A stretch of DNA of 64,000 nt from Lentisphaeria bacterium (GCA_017456805.1 JAFTIQ010000021.1:26086-90085); one strand, 5' to 3'; counted from the first letter of the stretch, positions 1 to 8,390 are shown. A program made the numbers and translations. The notes: generated by a model from the letters alone, not told the origin.

Positions 1-1165
1 CGAAAAAAATCTGTTTCCGCAAAATCAGACCCGTCGCTGTAAATGGTTCACAGGGCACTCCAATGATCACTGCTGAACCAAAATCAAACAAGGATATTTC
101 AAAGGTATACTGTTGCGGATTCCGGTGGCGATCCATCAATGCTTCTGCAAAATATTTCAATACGACAGGCGTTTTTTTCGCAAAATCCTCTGCCGTCAGA
201 CTCTTTGCAGTGTCGGCTGTAAAAACAATATCTTTATATTTTTCAAGAATTTCTTCAGCCTCAGCGAGTTCCTCCTGAAAGATCTCACGGGATGGAATCT
301 GAAAAGAAGTGCATCTGCTGACAAACGAAGCATTGCAGTTTTTCAAAGAATTCATGCGCAGTTTGATTGATTCGGCATAACTGCGCCCAATCCGTTCTGC
401 CTCCTCCGGAGATGTTTGGTCGCCGGGAATCGTTACATCAAAATGGTTGATATCCCCGGAACAGCCGATCAGGGGCATCATCATATCCCCGTTTTTCATT
501 TCAGATTCAATGATACGCCGTGTCCAACCGGGCCAATCTCCGGAAACAAGATTTCCGCCGGTCGTATCCGCATGATTGCAGATCGAAGCCAGCAATAAAG
601 TCCGACCCGCCTTATTTTTCAATCGGAACAACGGGATTTCCGGATCGATTTCTCCTTCAGGACGCAAAATATCAGGATTCAGTTTTCCGGGATTCGTCTG
701 AACACTTCCGTCCTTCATCCAGAATCGGCGGTTGAAACAGCATTCTGCATTCGAGGCATATCCGGTTTCAGTGGAAATACATTCGCTTAAATCCTTCACA
801 GCCTCACGGATTGCTTCCAAAGTCTGATCCGCGGCAAAGGTCAGATATTCTGCACAAAAGCCGCCCCGTCCTCTCCGGACCTCCGGAGCCGTATGACAAT
901 GCGTCGCAGTCACTAACAGATCACACTCCTTCAATTCCGTACATTGCAATCTTTCCCGGACCATTTGGAACAATTCCGGCGGACACACGATTAAATCATA
1001 CTGGATCAGGAATGATAATTTCCCCCTGCTGCGGAATGCTGCTGCACGAACCTCAAGATCATCCAGGACATCTGTCCAAATCCTGGTATTGAAGTACCCG
1101 GCAAGCCCCATTTTCATTGGCGGATTTATGATTTTTCTGGAAATACCGAATTCAAATTCGTACAT
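1..1165 (-). CDS. Neutral/alkaline ceramidase-like protein (N-terminal part, cut by window edge)
   Basis: The reverse strand reads open from an ATG at 1165 to the window edge, about 388 residues without a stop. The N-terminus (FEFGISRKIINPP, then GLAGYF) and the block TATHCHTAPEV near residues 87-97 match the start and the metal-binding H-x-H region of neutral/alkaline non-lysosomal ceramidase-like proteins (Pfam Ceramidase_alk). A later GCSGDINHFD block fits the same fold. In PVC bacteria such proteins are usually uncharacterised amide hydrolases, so the substrate is unknown. No signal peptide is visible, suggesting a cytoplasmic enzyme. An in-frame ATG at 1177 directly abuts AAGG, so 1165 is preferred although its spacing (12) is long. 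It is divergent from the AraC gene at 1323, its probable regulator by position. Confidence 0.8.
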   Translation of the reverse strand, partial: MYEFEFGISRKIINPPMKMGLAGYFNTRIWTDVLDDLEVRAAAFRSRGKLSFLIQYDLIVCPPELFQMVRERLQCTELKECDLLVTATHCHTAPEVRRGRGGFCAEYLTFAADQTLEAIREAVKDLSECISTETGYASNAECCFNRRFWMKDGSVQTNPGKLNPDILRPEGEIDPEIPLFRLKNKAGRTLLLASICNHADTTGGNLVSGDWPGWTRRIIESEMKNGDMMMPLIGCSGDINHFDVTIPGDQTSPEEAERIGRSYAESIKLRMNSLKNCNASFVSRCTSFQIPSREIFQEELAEAEEILEKYKDIVFTADTAKSLTAEDFAKKTPVVLKYFAEALMDRHRNPQQYTFEISLFDFGSAVIIGVPCEPFTATGLILRKQIFF

Positions 1166-1233
1166 ATTGCAAAACATCCTTGTTTTAGAAGTTTCTTAAA
1201 ACTGTTAAAGCGTTTTTTTCGGTTTGCGGCAAT

Positions 1234-1262
1234 AATATAATCTGCAGAAAATTAAAAAGCAA
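1234..1262 (-). promoter_or_regulatory. Predicted sigma70-type promoter of the ceramidase-like gene
   Basis: On the minus strand TTGCTT (1262-1257), a 17-bp spacer and TATATT (1239-1234). It lies back-to-back with the promoter of the divergent AraC gene. Confidence 0.55.
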
Positions 1263-1265
1263 GCC

Positions 1266-1293
1266 TTGACATTTGCATTTTTGCGTCTATATT
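1266..1293 (+). promoter_or_regulatory. Predicted sigma70-type promoter of the AraC gene
   Basis: TTGACA (1266-1271), 16-bp spacer, TATATT (1288-1293), about 30 bp before the start at 1323. The two divergent -35 boxes are only 3 bp apart, so one bound regulator could control both genes. Confidence 0.7.
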
Positions 1294-1322
1294 TTAAGTA
1301 ATAACGACACAAGGATAACCCC

Positions 1323-2459
1323 ATGAAAGAAGCCTTATTTTATTATCGTGAAAGCCGTATTGATCATACGGTAAAATGCATTTGGAAAAGAAAAAATATC
1401 ACAGCCGGCAATGTTAAAAAATCGCTCCTGTTATTGGATTCCATCGGAGAAATAACCTGCCCTTCCGAAGACGCACACCACCTGATCAAGCGGGATGACT
1501 CCTGGATTTTCTATCTTATCATTCAAGGAACCGGAACCTTCCGGCATCGCCATGAAACAATTCCCTTCGGTGCAGGAGATGTGATTGTCATCGCACCCCA
1601 ATTTACAAGCACCTCTCTCAATATATTGTCGCCATCTCTGACATTAAAAACATTCTATATCGTCAATACCATCGGTATTCAGCATATATGTCTTCAAAAC
1701 GTTCCGGAAATCGCCCGTTTTCATCCGGTCAATTTTAATAAATTGACATTTTTATGCGAAAATATTGTTCAAAAAATGGAAAATCAATTACAGGAAACCG
1801 TCTCCGAATGTTCCATCCTGAAAGATGTTTTTGCGTTCATGTACGAGATGGAGCATCAATGTTTTTTGATGGAATACTTGGATCCCATACTTACGATATA
1901 CAACGAAATCAACAGTCTGCCGGACCGGGTTTATTCCATACGGGAGTTGGCAAAGAAAAGCGGATTGAGCATCCGTACTTTGCAGCGGCGTTTCAAAAAA
2001 CAGATCGGCTGTTCCATTCAAAGTCTGATCACAATTTGCCGGATCGGATACGCGAGAAAACTGTTACAGAACACCTATTTATCTGTCTCTGAAATTGCCT
2101 CCCGCTGCTGTTTCAAAAATATCGCCTACTTTTCAAACACCTTCAAACAGGAAACAGGTCTCTCCCCGAATGAGTTCCGGGAAAAGAACAGAAATCCCAG
2201 AAGTTATACCAATACGAGCAACCTGACGAGTAGTTTGAAATTAGCGAATGAAGGTGGTATAAAAGAACTTTCCCCGAGAAAAAAACAGATTCTCTGGCTG
2301 ATAAATGAAAAAAGAAATATTTCAATTCAGGAATTGGCTGATATATTGAAAATAAACCATTCGGCTGTACAGAAACACATCGAGATGCTGAAAAAAGAAA
2401 AAATACTTCAGCGCAGCGGTCCGAAAAATGGAGGATTCTGGATCATTTCCCGTCCGTAA
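1323..2459 (+). CDS. AraC-family regulator with extra C-terminal winged-helix domain
   Basis: This 378-residue protein has a cupin-like sensor region (about 30-130), an AraC/XylS double helix-turn-helix (about 203-287, ending in the typical F-K-x-x-x-G-x-S-P-x-x-F-R), and then, after a linker, a third DNA-binding region (about 315-377: SPRKKQILWLI, ISIQELADIL, SAVQKHIEML, GFWII). That tail looks like the winged helix seen at the C-terminus of RecG-like and Fic-associated regulators. AraC proteins normally end after the second helix-turn-helix, so this fusion is unusual. RBS AAGGA lies 8 nt before the ATG. It is divergent from the ceramidase-like gene and probably regulates it in response to a small, perhaps sugar-derived, ligand. 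Confidence 0.88.
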   Translation: MKEALFYYRESRIDHTVKCIWKRKNITAGNVKKSLLLLDSIGEITCPSEDAHHLIKRDDSWIFYLIIQGTGTFRHRHETIPFGAGDVIVIAPQFTSTSLNILSPSLTLKTFYIVNTIGIQHICLQNVPEIARFHPVNFNKLTFLCENIVQKMENQLQETVSECSILKDVFAFMYEMEHQCFLMEYLDPILTIYNEINSLPDRVYSIRELAKKSGLSIRTLQRRFKKQIGCSIQSLITICRIGYARKLLQNTYLSVSEIASRCCFKNIAYFSNTFKQETGLSPNEFREKNRNPRSYTNTSNLTSSLKLANEGGIKELSPRKKQILWLINEKRNISIQELADILKINHSAVQKHIEMLKKEKILQRSGPKNGGFWIISRP

Positions 2460-2512
2460 CGAGCCACTTTTCCGAACGGGAACTGAGGCTGGGGAGCGTT
2501 CCACCGTGAGCA

Positions 2513-2546
2513 AAAAAAAATGGATCCGGCATCATCCCGGATCCAT
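2513..2546 (-). terminator. Rho-independent terminator of the aminotransferase/pseudopilin operon
   Basis: Perfect 10-bp stem ATGGATCCGG (2520-2529) / CCGGATCCAT (2537-2546) with a 7-nt loop; on the minus strand it is followed by eight T (2520-2513). Confidence 0.88.
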
Positions 2547-2571
2547 GATTTCAAATCCTGCTTGAAACGAC

Positions 2572-3327
2572 TCAGCGAAATGTTCCGCCGGAGGTGTACC
2601 AGTAAAGATTTTTTATCTTTTTGATCGTCCCCGGAGCAACTTCAGGAGTCAGGGGAAAACCGCTGTTTGCGATTGCTTGCTTGTCGGATGCCGCAGCATG
2701 TCCATCAAGAAACATGATGCTGCAGCGATTGGTTTTATGAGCATCCCAAAAACCTCTTCCCTTATTGCGCAGATCAATCAGATAATATCCTTTTTGAGGC
2801 TGTGATCCCAGTGCGGCATCAGCAAACAAAATCACATTTGCGGGATGTTTTGCCCAATTTCTGACAACTGCCCCGCTCTGATTGGAAGATTTATACCCCT
2901 CAAGATAAGGGCTTTCTTTATCCCGGTCGCAGTAAAGGATCTTATCCTCAACAAGCCAGCCGGAATTCATACCATACCCCCAATTGGTAAAACAATAGTT
3001 GAGATTTTTCTTCGGCACGGAAGAATAATCAGCTTCAGGGCAGACATATTTCCGCCACTGTGTCCTGATATCTTTGATCAGACCGCTGTCAATAAAACGG
3101 TTCCCCCATTGACCGCTTCCCCGCCAGATGACATTATCATAAGCAACAAGCCGTTCGTCATTGGAATCGAAATACTGATCCGCAATTTCTCCCAGAGATT
3201 TCAGATTACTGAGACATGCAGTTTGTTTTGCCTGATTCAAAGGGGGTTCCAATGCAGTAAGCAATGTCCCGGCAATCGTAACGATCGCGATGATCACAAC
3301 AAGTTCCATCAGTGTAAATTTTTTCAT
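2572..3327 (-). CDS. Prepilin-type N-terminal methylation domain protein (pseudopilin-like)
   Basis: This 251-residue protein opens with KKFTLMELVVIIAIVTIAG, a type IV prepilin/pseudopilin leader: very short basic leader, F-T-L-x-E with the conserved Glu at mature position 5, and one hydrophobic helix. The residue before the cleavage site is Lys instead of Gly. The rest is a secreted domain with an IMFLDGHA motif near residue 215, as in the DUF1559-like pseudopilin families greatly expanded in Lentisphaerota and Planctomycetes. The role is unknown; a surface or secretion-linked function is assumed. Its ATG overlaps the stop of the upstream aminotransferase by 4 nt (ATGA), indicating coupled translation, and a strong terminator follows. 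Confidence 0.85.
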   Translation of the reverse strand: MKKFTLMELVVIIAIVTIAGTLLTALEPPLNQAKQTACLSNLKSLGEIADQYFDSNDERLVAYDNVIWRGSGQWGNRFIDSGLIKDIRTQWRKYVCPEADYSSVPKKNLNYCFTNWGYGMNSGWLVEDKILYCDRDKESPYLEGYKSSNQSGAVVRNWAKHPANVILFADAALGSQPQKGYYLIDLRNKGRGFWDAHKTNRCSIMFLDGHAAASDKQAIANSGFPLTPEVAPGTIKKIKNLYWYTSGGTFR

Positions 3328-4514
3328 AATCTGATCCCTTCTTTATTGAAAGTATTGTTCTGTTCAGAAAGAAATTCACGGATCCGCGCAAAGGCTTTTT
3401 TGAGTTCTGCACAGTTCATGGTGAATGCGATTCTTATAAAATTATCATAACTTTTCCCGCCGTATGCACTTCCGTGAACCAGAGCAACCTGTTTCTTTTC
3501 AAGGAGCGACATAGCAAATTTTTCCCCGGTCATCCCGGTTCTGGAAATATCAAGAAACGCATAAAACGTTGCAGGGATTCCTGTCGTTGTAATCTGCGGA
3601 ATGGTCTTTAATTCTTCCAACACACAATTCCGCCGTTTTTCAAATTCACGGAGAATATAGGTTTCATCCGTTCTTTCTGACAGAGCCTCAATTGCGGCAT
3701 ATTGAGATGGAAGCGGGGCGCAAGCCACAATATTTTCCGTCATTTGCGTCATTGCTTTCACCAAAGCAGAAGGTGCCAGTGTCCAGCCGATGCGCCAGCC
3801 TGTCATGGCACAACGTTTGGATAAGCCGTTGACAACTGCGGTCCGTTCCCTCATTCCCGGGATCGTGAGAATACTTTCAGCCCTCTTGCCGTCATAAACC
3901 AGATGATTGTAGATTTCATCAGACAGCACTGTCAGATCATATTTTTGTGCAATGCCGGCGATTTGTTCCAGGATATTACGGGGGATCACAGCACCGGTCG
4001 GGTTCGCCGGAGAATTGAGAATCAGAAGTTTGGTACGTTTTGTAATTTTCTTCTCAATATCTTCAGGCTGAACGACAAAGCAGTGTTCCGGGTGTGTTTC
4101 CACATAGACGGGAGCAGCCCCCAAAGATTTGACCACTTCTCCGTAGTTGATCCAATATGGAGTTGGAATAATTGCCTCATCCCCCGGATTCAGCAGACTC
4201 CAAAGGCACAAATAAGCGGATTCCATTGCGCCCACGGTGACGATCACTTCAGAGGCAGGATCGAACTGCATCTTATAATATTCAGCGGCGTCATCGGTAA
4301 CAGCTTTCCGCAATTCCAGCAAACCGGCATTGGCACTGTAACGGGTTTTTCCTGCACGAATTGCCTGACATGCTGCGGACTGTATATTTTCCGGCGGCGG
4401 GAGATCCGGATCTCCAAGTGTCAAATCAATAACATTGGTATATTTTTGTGCAGCATCATAAATTCTTCTTGGTTCTGAAGGACTTAGATTCAAAGCTCTT
4501 TCTGAAATTTTCAT
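3324..4514 (-). CDS. Pyridoxal-phosphate aminotransferase, class I/II (aspartate aminotransferase-like)
   Basis: A 396-residue full-length fold-type I aminotransferase, cytoplasmic. Hallmarks are NSPANPTG (167-174, substrate-carboxylate Asn171), LSDEIYNHLVYDG (198-209, the Asp that holds the pyridine nitrogen) and VNGLSKRCAMTGWRIGW with Schiff-base Lys233. A C-terminal NFIRIAF carries the expected carboxylate-binding Arg. The family moves amino groups between amino and 2-oxo acids; the exact substrate cannot be read from sequence. It has its own promoter (4583-4555) and is followed with a 4-nt overlap by a pseudopilin gene, an odd operon partner for a metabolic enzyme. Confidence 0.9.
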   Translation of the reverse strand: MKISERALNLSPSEPRRIYDAAQKYTNVIDLTLGDPDLPPPENIQSAACQAIRAGKTRYSANAGLLELRKAVTDDAAEYYKMQFDPASEVIVTVGAMESAYLCLWSLLNPGDEAIIPTPYWINYGEVVKSLGAAPVYVETHPEHCFVVQPEDIEKKITKRTKLLILNSPANPTGAVIPRNILEQIAGIAQKYDLTVLSDEIYNHLVYDGKRAESILTIPGMRERTAVVNGLSKRCAMTGWRIGWTLAPSALVKAMTQMTENIVACAPLPSQYAAIEALSERTDETYILREFEKRRNCVLEELKTIPQITTTGIPATFYAFLDISRTGMTGEKFAMSLLEKKQVALVHGSAYGGKSYDNFIRIAFTMNCAELKKAFARIREFLSEQNNTFNKEGIRL

Positions 4515-4554
4515 AATTGACCTCGGGCTATTTCCTGTTTTTTAACCTTGAAGC

Positions 4555-4583
4555 AATATACATCCTTCCAGTTGAAAATACAA
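4555..4583 (-). promoter_or_regulatory. Predicted sigma70-type promoter of the aminotransferase
   Basis: Minus strand TTGTAT (4583-4578), 17-bp spacer, TATATT (4560-4555), about 40 bp upstream of the start at 4514. Confidence 0.6.
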
Positions 4584-4631
4584 GAGATAAAAATTGCTAA
4601 GAGGTGTCTGAAATTGCTTTTTAACACATTG

Positions 4632-5384
4632 TCAGGATCTGAGTTTTCCCGGACTTTTTCCAGAAAAAGCCTTGATGCGGCGGGAAAAATGTTTCACATC
4701 TGCAAAGCCGGTACGCAATGCAATTTCTTTCATTGGCAAACTGGTGTATTTCAACAGAGAAACGGCTTCGGTGCAACGCATATTCCATAACGCTTTCACA
4801 GGAGTGATTCCACATTCCTGACGGTATTGATGCAGAAAATGAAATTTGCTGAGGCCAGCGACTTTCGCCAAATCAGAAAGCGTGATCGGGATTGCCATAT
4901 TTTGCAGAATGAAGGAATGAACTTTTTGAACAAATTTGGATTTTTTCTTTGATTCAGGCGACACCGTAAAAAAGATTTTCAGCATTAATTTCAAATATTC
5001 ATTTTCGAACGGCAGAGTTTCTTCTCCAAGAGAGAATTCATAAAGAGCGGAACTCATTGCCCGTAAAAGAGTTCCCTGTTCCGTATTGACAAGAATCCGG
5101 TCTCCGGAAAAATCGGGATCTTCAAACACAATAAAACAGTTTTCAACCGGTTCCTTTGCATCAGCATATTCCCAATGCGCAACGCCTGCCGGATACAATG
5201 CGGCATCGCCAGGATGAAGTTCAAATTTCTGATCGACACCGGACACATGCATGATCCCGCTGAGAACAACGATCAATTCATGATAAGGATGAACATAGTG
5301 GACATTATGCCAATTGGCATCCGGTGTTATCTTCCGGATGTGCATCAGCTGCAAAGAATCGTTATCAGTTGTGCTTTTTTTCAT
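4632..5384 (-). CDS. AraC-family transcriptional regulator with cupin sensor domain
   Basis: The protein is 250 residues from the ATG at 5384. It has an N-terminal AraC-type cupin (VHPYHELIVVLSGIMHV, then LHPGDAALYPAGVAHWEYA) and a C-terminal double helix-turn-helix (ITLSDLAKVAGLSKFHFLHQ and MKEIALRTGFADVKHFSRRI, ending KSPGKLRS). The frame stays open to 5507, but the extra 41 residues overlap the end of the upstream repeat-protein gene and have no RBS; ATG 5384 has AAGG at spacing 9. The second helix follows the family pattern (A-x-x-x-G-F-x-x-x-x-x-F-x-R-x-F-K). It lies 71 bp downstream of the repeat-protein gene on the same strand and upstream of the aminotransferase, either of which could be its target. 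Confidence 0.88.
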   Translation of the reverse strand: MKKSTTDNDSLQLMHIRKITPDANWHNVHYVHPYHELIVVLSGIMHVSGVDQKFELHPGDAALYPAGVAHWEYADAKEPVENCFIVFEDPDFSGDRILVNTEQGTLLRAMSSALYEFSLGEETLPFENEYLKLMLKIFFTVSPESKKKSKFVQKVHSFILQNMAIPITLSDLAKVAGLSKFHFLHQYRQECGITPVKALWNMRCTEAVSLLKYTSLPMKEIALRTGFADVKHFSRRIKAFSGKSPGKLRS

Positions 5385-5455
5385 TTTTGAATACCTTGAT
5401 TCCAGCTCGAAAAAATTGAGAAATTTCGCGGTAAAATCAAATTCTGAAAATTGCT

Positions 5456-7141
5456 TTATTTTCTGTACTCTGCAAACTGCGGTTGAGATCGCAACAAATT
5501 GCTCCAATCGTCGCCGTTAAGTTTTGCCCAATCACATCTATCGGAAAATTGTGGCTGTGATCCCAACAATTTGCTCCAATCCCGGCCGGAAAGTTTTGCC
5601 CAATCACATCTATCGGAAAATTGCGGCTGTGATCGCAACAGCTCGCTCCAACTCCAGCCGTCAAATTCGTCATAGGAGCAAATGACCTTATCGAATAATT
5701 GCGGTTGTACACTCAACACATCGCAGAAATCATAGTCAAAATCGCGTTCATCACATTCACTTTTCCCAATCGAAAAACCAATCATATTATCCACATAATA
5801 TGGACATTCTTCAACAAACTGAGGCTGCTTCTCCAACAAAAGTCCCCAGTCGCAAGGAACTAATTTGTTCCAAATGCACATTCCTGCAAACTGTGGCTGA
5901 GATCGCAACAAATCGCTCCAATTGCCGCCGGAAAGTTTTGTCCAATCACATCTATTGGAAAATTGTGGCTGAAATCCCAACAAATTGCTCCAATCCCGGC
6001 CGGAAAGTTTTATCCAATCACATCTATCGGAAAATTGTGGCTGTGATCCCAACAACCAACTCCAATCCCGGCCGGAAAGTTTTGCCCAATCACACTTTTC
6101 GGAAAATTGCGGTTGAGATCGCAACAAATCGCTCCAATTGCCGCCGGAAAGTTTTGTCCAATCACATCTATTGGAAAATTGCGGCTGTGATCCCAACAAC
6201 CAACTCCAATCCCGGCCGGAAAGTTTTGCCCAATCACACTTTTCGGAAAATTGTGGCTGTGATCGCAACAAATCGCTCCAATTCCAGCCGGAAAGTTTTG
6301 CCCAATTACATCTATCGGAAAATTGTGGCTGAGATTGCAACAAATCGCTCCAATCCCGGCCGGAAAGTTTTGCCCAATTACATCTATCGGAAAATTGTGG
6401 CAGTAATCCCAACAACCAACTCAAATCCCTTCTGTCAAGTTTTGCCCAATCACACTTGTCGGAAAATTGTAGCTGAGATTCCAACAAATCGCACCAAGCC
6501 CATCTGTCAAGTTTTGCCCAATCACACTTTTCGGAAAATTGTGGCTGTGATCCCAACAATTTGCTCCAATCCCGACCGGAAAGTTTTGCCCAATCACATC
6601 TATCGGAAAATTGTGGCTGTGATCCCAACAGCTCGCGCCAATTCCAGCCGTCAAGTTTTGCCCAATTACACTTGTCGGAAAATTGCGGCTGTTTTTCCAA
6701 TAAATCTGCCCAATTCTTACCGTCGAATGCTCCCCAACAATCGCATCTGTCAACAAATTGCGGATGTTTTTGCAGCAAACTGCTCCACGCATAGCTGTCG
6801 AATGAATCCCAACAATTGCACTTATCGGCAAACTGTGGCTGACTCAGTAACAAATCGCCCCAAATGTAACGGTCGAACTCATTCCAACAATTGCATTTAT
6901 CTGCAAATTGAGGTTGCTCCTTCAGCAGCAGGTTCCAAGTATAAACGCCAAACTCATTCCAACAATTGCACTTATCGGAAAACTGCGGTTGTTTCAGCAA
7001 CAATTCACACCATTCTATACTGGACAGTTCTGTCATGTCACAACTGTCCTGAGATTGCGATGGAATTCTGCCTTCGTTAAAAAATGAGTTTTTCAGAATG
7101 GATAAGGCTTTTAAAATTTTTTCTTGTATTGCAGTCATCAT
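5456..7141 (-). CDS. Tandem 24-residue repeat protein, unknown function
   Basis: I cannot place this 561-residue protein in a named family. After about 50 N-terminal residues it consists almost entirely of a 24-residue unit: QPQF at positions 1-4, Cys at 8, Trp at 10, Leu at 13, Trp at 18, Leu-Leu at 21-22. I count 20 units plus a final stub (QPQFAEYRK). The first four units are 25 residues and have a second Cys (KCNCW or RCDCW); units 16-18 are degenerate and one is enlarged by an acidic insert; the middle units are nearly identical. There is no signal peptide or membrane segment. Evenly spaced aromatic and Leu positions suggest a solenoid binding scaffold, and the Cys array could bind metal or form disulfides. 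Two ATG codons (7141, 7138) sit side by side without a clear RBS. Confidence 0.85.
   Translation of the reverse strand: MMTAIQEKILKALSILKNSFFNEGRIPSQSQDSCDMTELSSIEWCELLLKQPQFSDKCNCWNEFGVYTWNLLLKEQPQFADKCNCWNEFDRYIWGDLLLSQPQFADKCNCWDSFDSYAWSSLLQKHPQFVDRCDCWGAFDGKNWADLLEKQPQFSDKCNWAKLDGWNWRELLGSQPQFSDRCDWAKLSGRDWSKLLGSQPQFSEKCDWAKLDRWAWCDLLESQLQFSDKCDWAKLDRRDLSWLLGLLPQFSDRCNWAKLSGRDWSDLLQSQPQFSDRCNWAKLSGWNWSDLLRSQPQFSEKCDWAKLSGRDWSWLLGSQPQFSNRCDWTKLSGGNWSDLLRSQPQFSEKCDWAKLSGRDWSWLLGSQPQFSDRCDWIKLSGRDWSNLLGFQPQFSNRCDWTKLSGGNWSDLLRSQPQFAGMCIWNKLVPCDWGLLLEKQPQFVEECPYYVDNMIGFSIGKSECDERDFDYDFCDVLSVQPQLFDKVICSYDEFDGWSWSELLRSQPQFSDRCDWAKLSGRDWSKLLGSQPQFSDRCDWAKLNGDDWSNLLRSQPQFAEYRK
5459..6991 (-). repeat. 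72-75 bp coding tandem repeat array
   Basis: About 20 head-to-tail 72-75 bp units inside the 5456-7141 gene. The outer units have diverged while the middle ones differ at few bases. Two units recur as an identical protein pair in the same order (a unit with SEKC and WSWLLGS, and one with SNRC and GGNWSDLLRS), indicating recent block duplication. Unit lengths are multiples of three, so gain or loss keeps the frame. Confidence 0.9.
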
Positions 7142-7252
7142 TTTTATTGTGATTCAGTTTCTTGGTTCTGTATTATTAGGGTAAGTATAGTGCGTCTCTC
7201 TCCACGGACCTGACAATTTTATCTAAAAGTTCAGAGTAAACGATCTTGAACT

Positions 7253-7280
7253 AATATAACCTCAATTTATTGAAATACAA
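7253..7280 (-). promoter_or_regulatory. Predicted promoter of the repeat-protein gene
   Basis: Minus strand TTGTAT (7280-7275), 16-bp spacer, TATATT (7258-7253). It implies a 5' leader of about 105 nt, which contains a GTTCA/TGAAC inverted repeat just after the expected start. Confidence 0.55.
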
Positions 7281-7301
7281 GTACAAACTTTATACGGAGT
7301 T

Positions 7302-7327
7302 ATATTTTGCAAAAAATTGCAAAATAT
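7302..7327. repeat. AT-rich inverted repeat at the end of the LacI gene
   Basis: Perfect 11-bp arms ATATTTTGCAA (7302-7312) and TTGCAAAATAT (7317-7327) around a 4-nt loop, touching the LacI stop codon. It may be a weak terminator or a dyad binding site upstream of the repeat gene. Confidence 0.5.
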
Positions 7328-8385
7328 TACATCACAAAACTTGCTTCTTCCTGGTACATCTGGGCGATCCGGATCACATCCTGCGCTTCCGGGTTCAAAC
7401 ACTGTTCCACTGCCGCAATTCCGATCTCCGAGGCTGCAAGAGGATAACAGGATAAAGAAGGCAGGATCATGGACGGAAGCACAATATCATCGCTGCAGGA
7501 AATAATAGAACAATCTTCCGGGATCCGCCAACCGTTCTCTTTACAGCAGAATCCTGCGCCGTATGCCAGAGAATTGGAACTGGCAAGAAAGGCATCGGGG
7601 CGCATCTTTCTCTTTGCAAGAATGGAAGAAAGCTGACGGTATGCGGCTTCTGTCACGGAGGATTTATAGCAGGAATTGGAAATCCCGGAAAATCTTGATA
7701 ATTCAACACTTACAACTTCCGCCGGAAATCCGTGTTTTTCCATCGTCTGACGGAATCCCTGAAATTCTTCATAAGAAGCCGGTCCCGTATTCGGATCCAA
7801 ATAGTTATCATAGGTAACCATCACGATGTTGCGTCTGCCTGATTCAATCAGCATCTCAGCCGCTTCTTTCCCAATCTGGAAAAAATCCCTTGTTACGCCG
7901 GGAATTCCGGAAAAGATCTGCCCGATCTGAACAACCGGAGTTCCGCTTTCCGCCACTTTTTGAAACAGGGACTCGTTGGTTTTATCAATATTCATCAGAG
8001 GGGAAACGATGATCCCATCCACCTGCCGTTCCAAGGCGGCCTGAAGATTCCGGGCTTCCTCCTCAAGGGAATCGGAGGGATAAATCACAAGGGAATGATC
8101 ATGAATGCGGCAGGCGTTCTGAATACTCCGGAGCAGCCGGGTGGAAACGCCCCAGCTCCCGCCGCCGGTACAAAGATAGGCCAGCAGAAATGATTTTCTG
8201 GAATGCAGACTTTGAGCAATCAGGTTTGGACGGTAATTGATTTCCCGGGCAGCCTGCAACACCTTTTCCCGGGTAGCATCGGAAACACGGATGGTGCTTT
8301 TCCGTCCGGATAAAACGGCACTTACGAGACTGCGGGAGACCCCTGCCCTGACTGCCACATCACTGATCGTTTTCCGCTGTGCCAT
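7327..8385 (-). CDS. LacI-family transcriptional regulator
   Basis: The protein is 352 residues from the ATG at 8385, a normal LacI/GalR length. The N-terminal helix-turn-helix and hinge are clear (ISDVAVRAGVSRSLVSAVLSG, then ATREKVLQAAREINYRPN), followed by a periplasmic-binding-protein-like ligand domain (DGIIVSPLMN, then MVTYDNYL). The frame extends to 8499, but that would overlap the amidohydrolase gene; ATG 8385 begins 5 nt after its stop. It is the last gene of an operon with a C_GCAxxG protein and an amidohydrolase and probably regulates a sugar-related target. Confidence 0.9.
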   Translation of the reverse strand: MAQRKTISDVAVRAGVSRSLVSAVLSGRKSTIRVSDATREKVLQAAREINYRPNLIAQSLHSRKSFLLAYLCTGGGSWGVSTRLLRSIQNACRIHDHSLVIYPSDSLEEEARNLQAALERQVDGIIVSPLMNIDKTNESLFQKVAESGTPVVQIGQIFSGIPGVTRDFFQIGKEAAEMLIESGRRNIVMVTYDNYLDPNTGPASYEEFQGFRQTMEKHGFPAEVVSVELSRFSGISNSCYKSSVTEAAYRQLSSILAKRKMRPDAFLASSNSLAYGAGFCCKENGWRIPEDCSIISCSDDIVLPSMILPSLSCYPLAASEIGIAAVEQCLNPEAQDVIRIAQMYQEEASFVM

Positions 8386-8390
8386 TTTTC

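Noticed and set aside
5459..6991. Direct repeats considered as a CRISPR array
   Set aside because: Units are 72-75 bp, adjacent with no unique spacers, and translate as one continuous protein; no cas genes are near.
5800..7080. Plus-strand 426-residue open frame opposite the repeat protein
   Set aside because: It is the antisense image of the 72-bp repeats: once one unit lacks a stop in that frame, all do. The minus frame has the conserved Cys/Trp/Leu pattern and a promoter.
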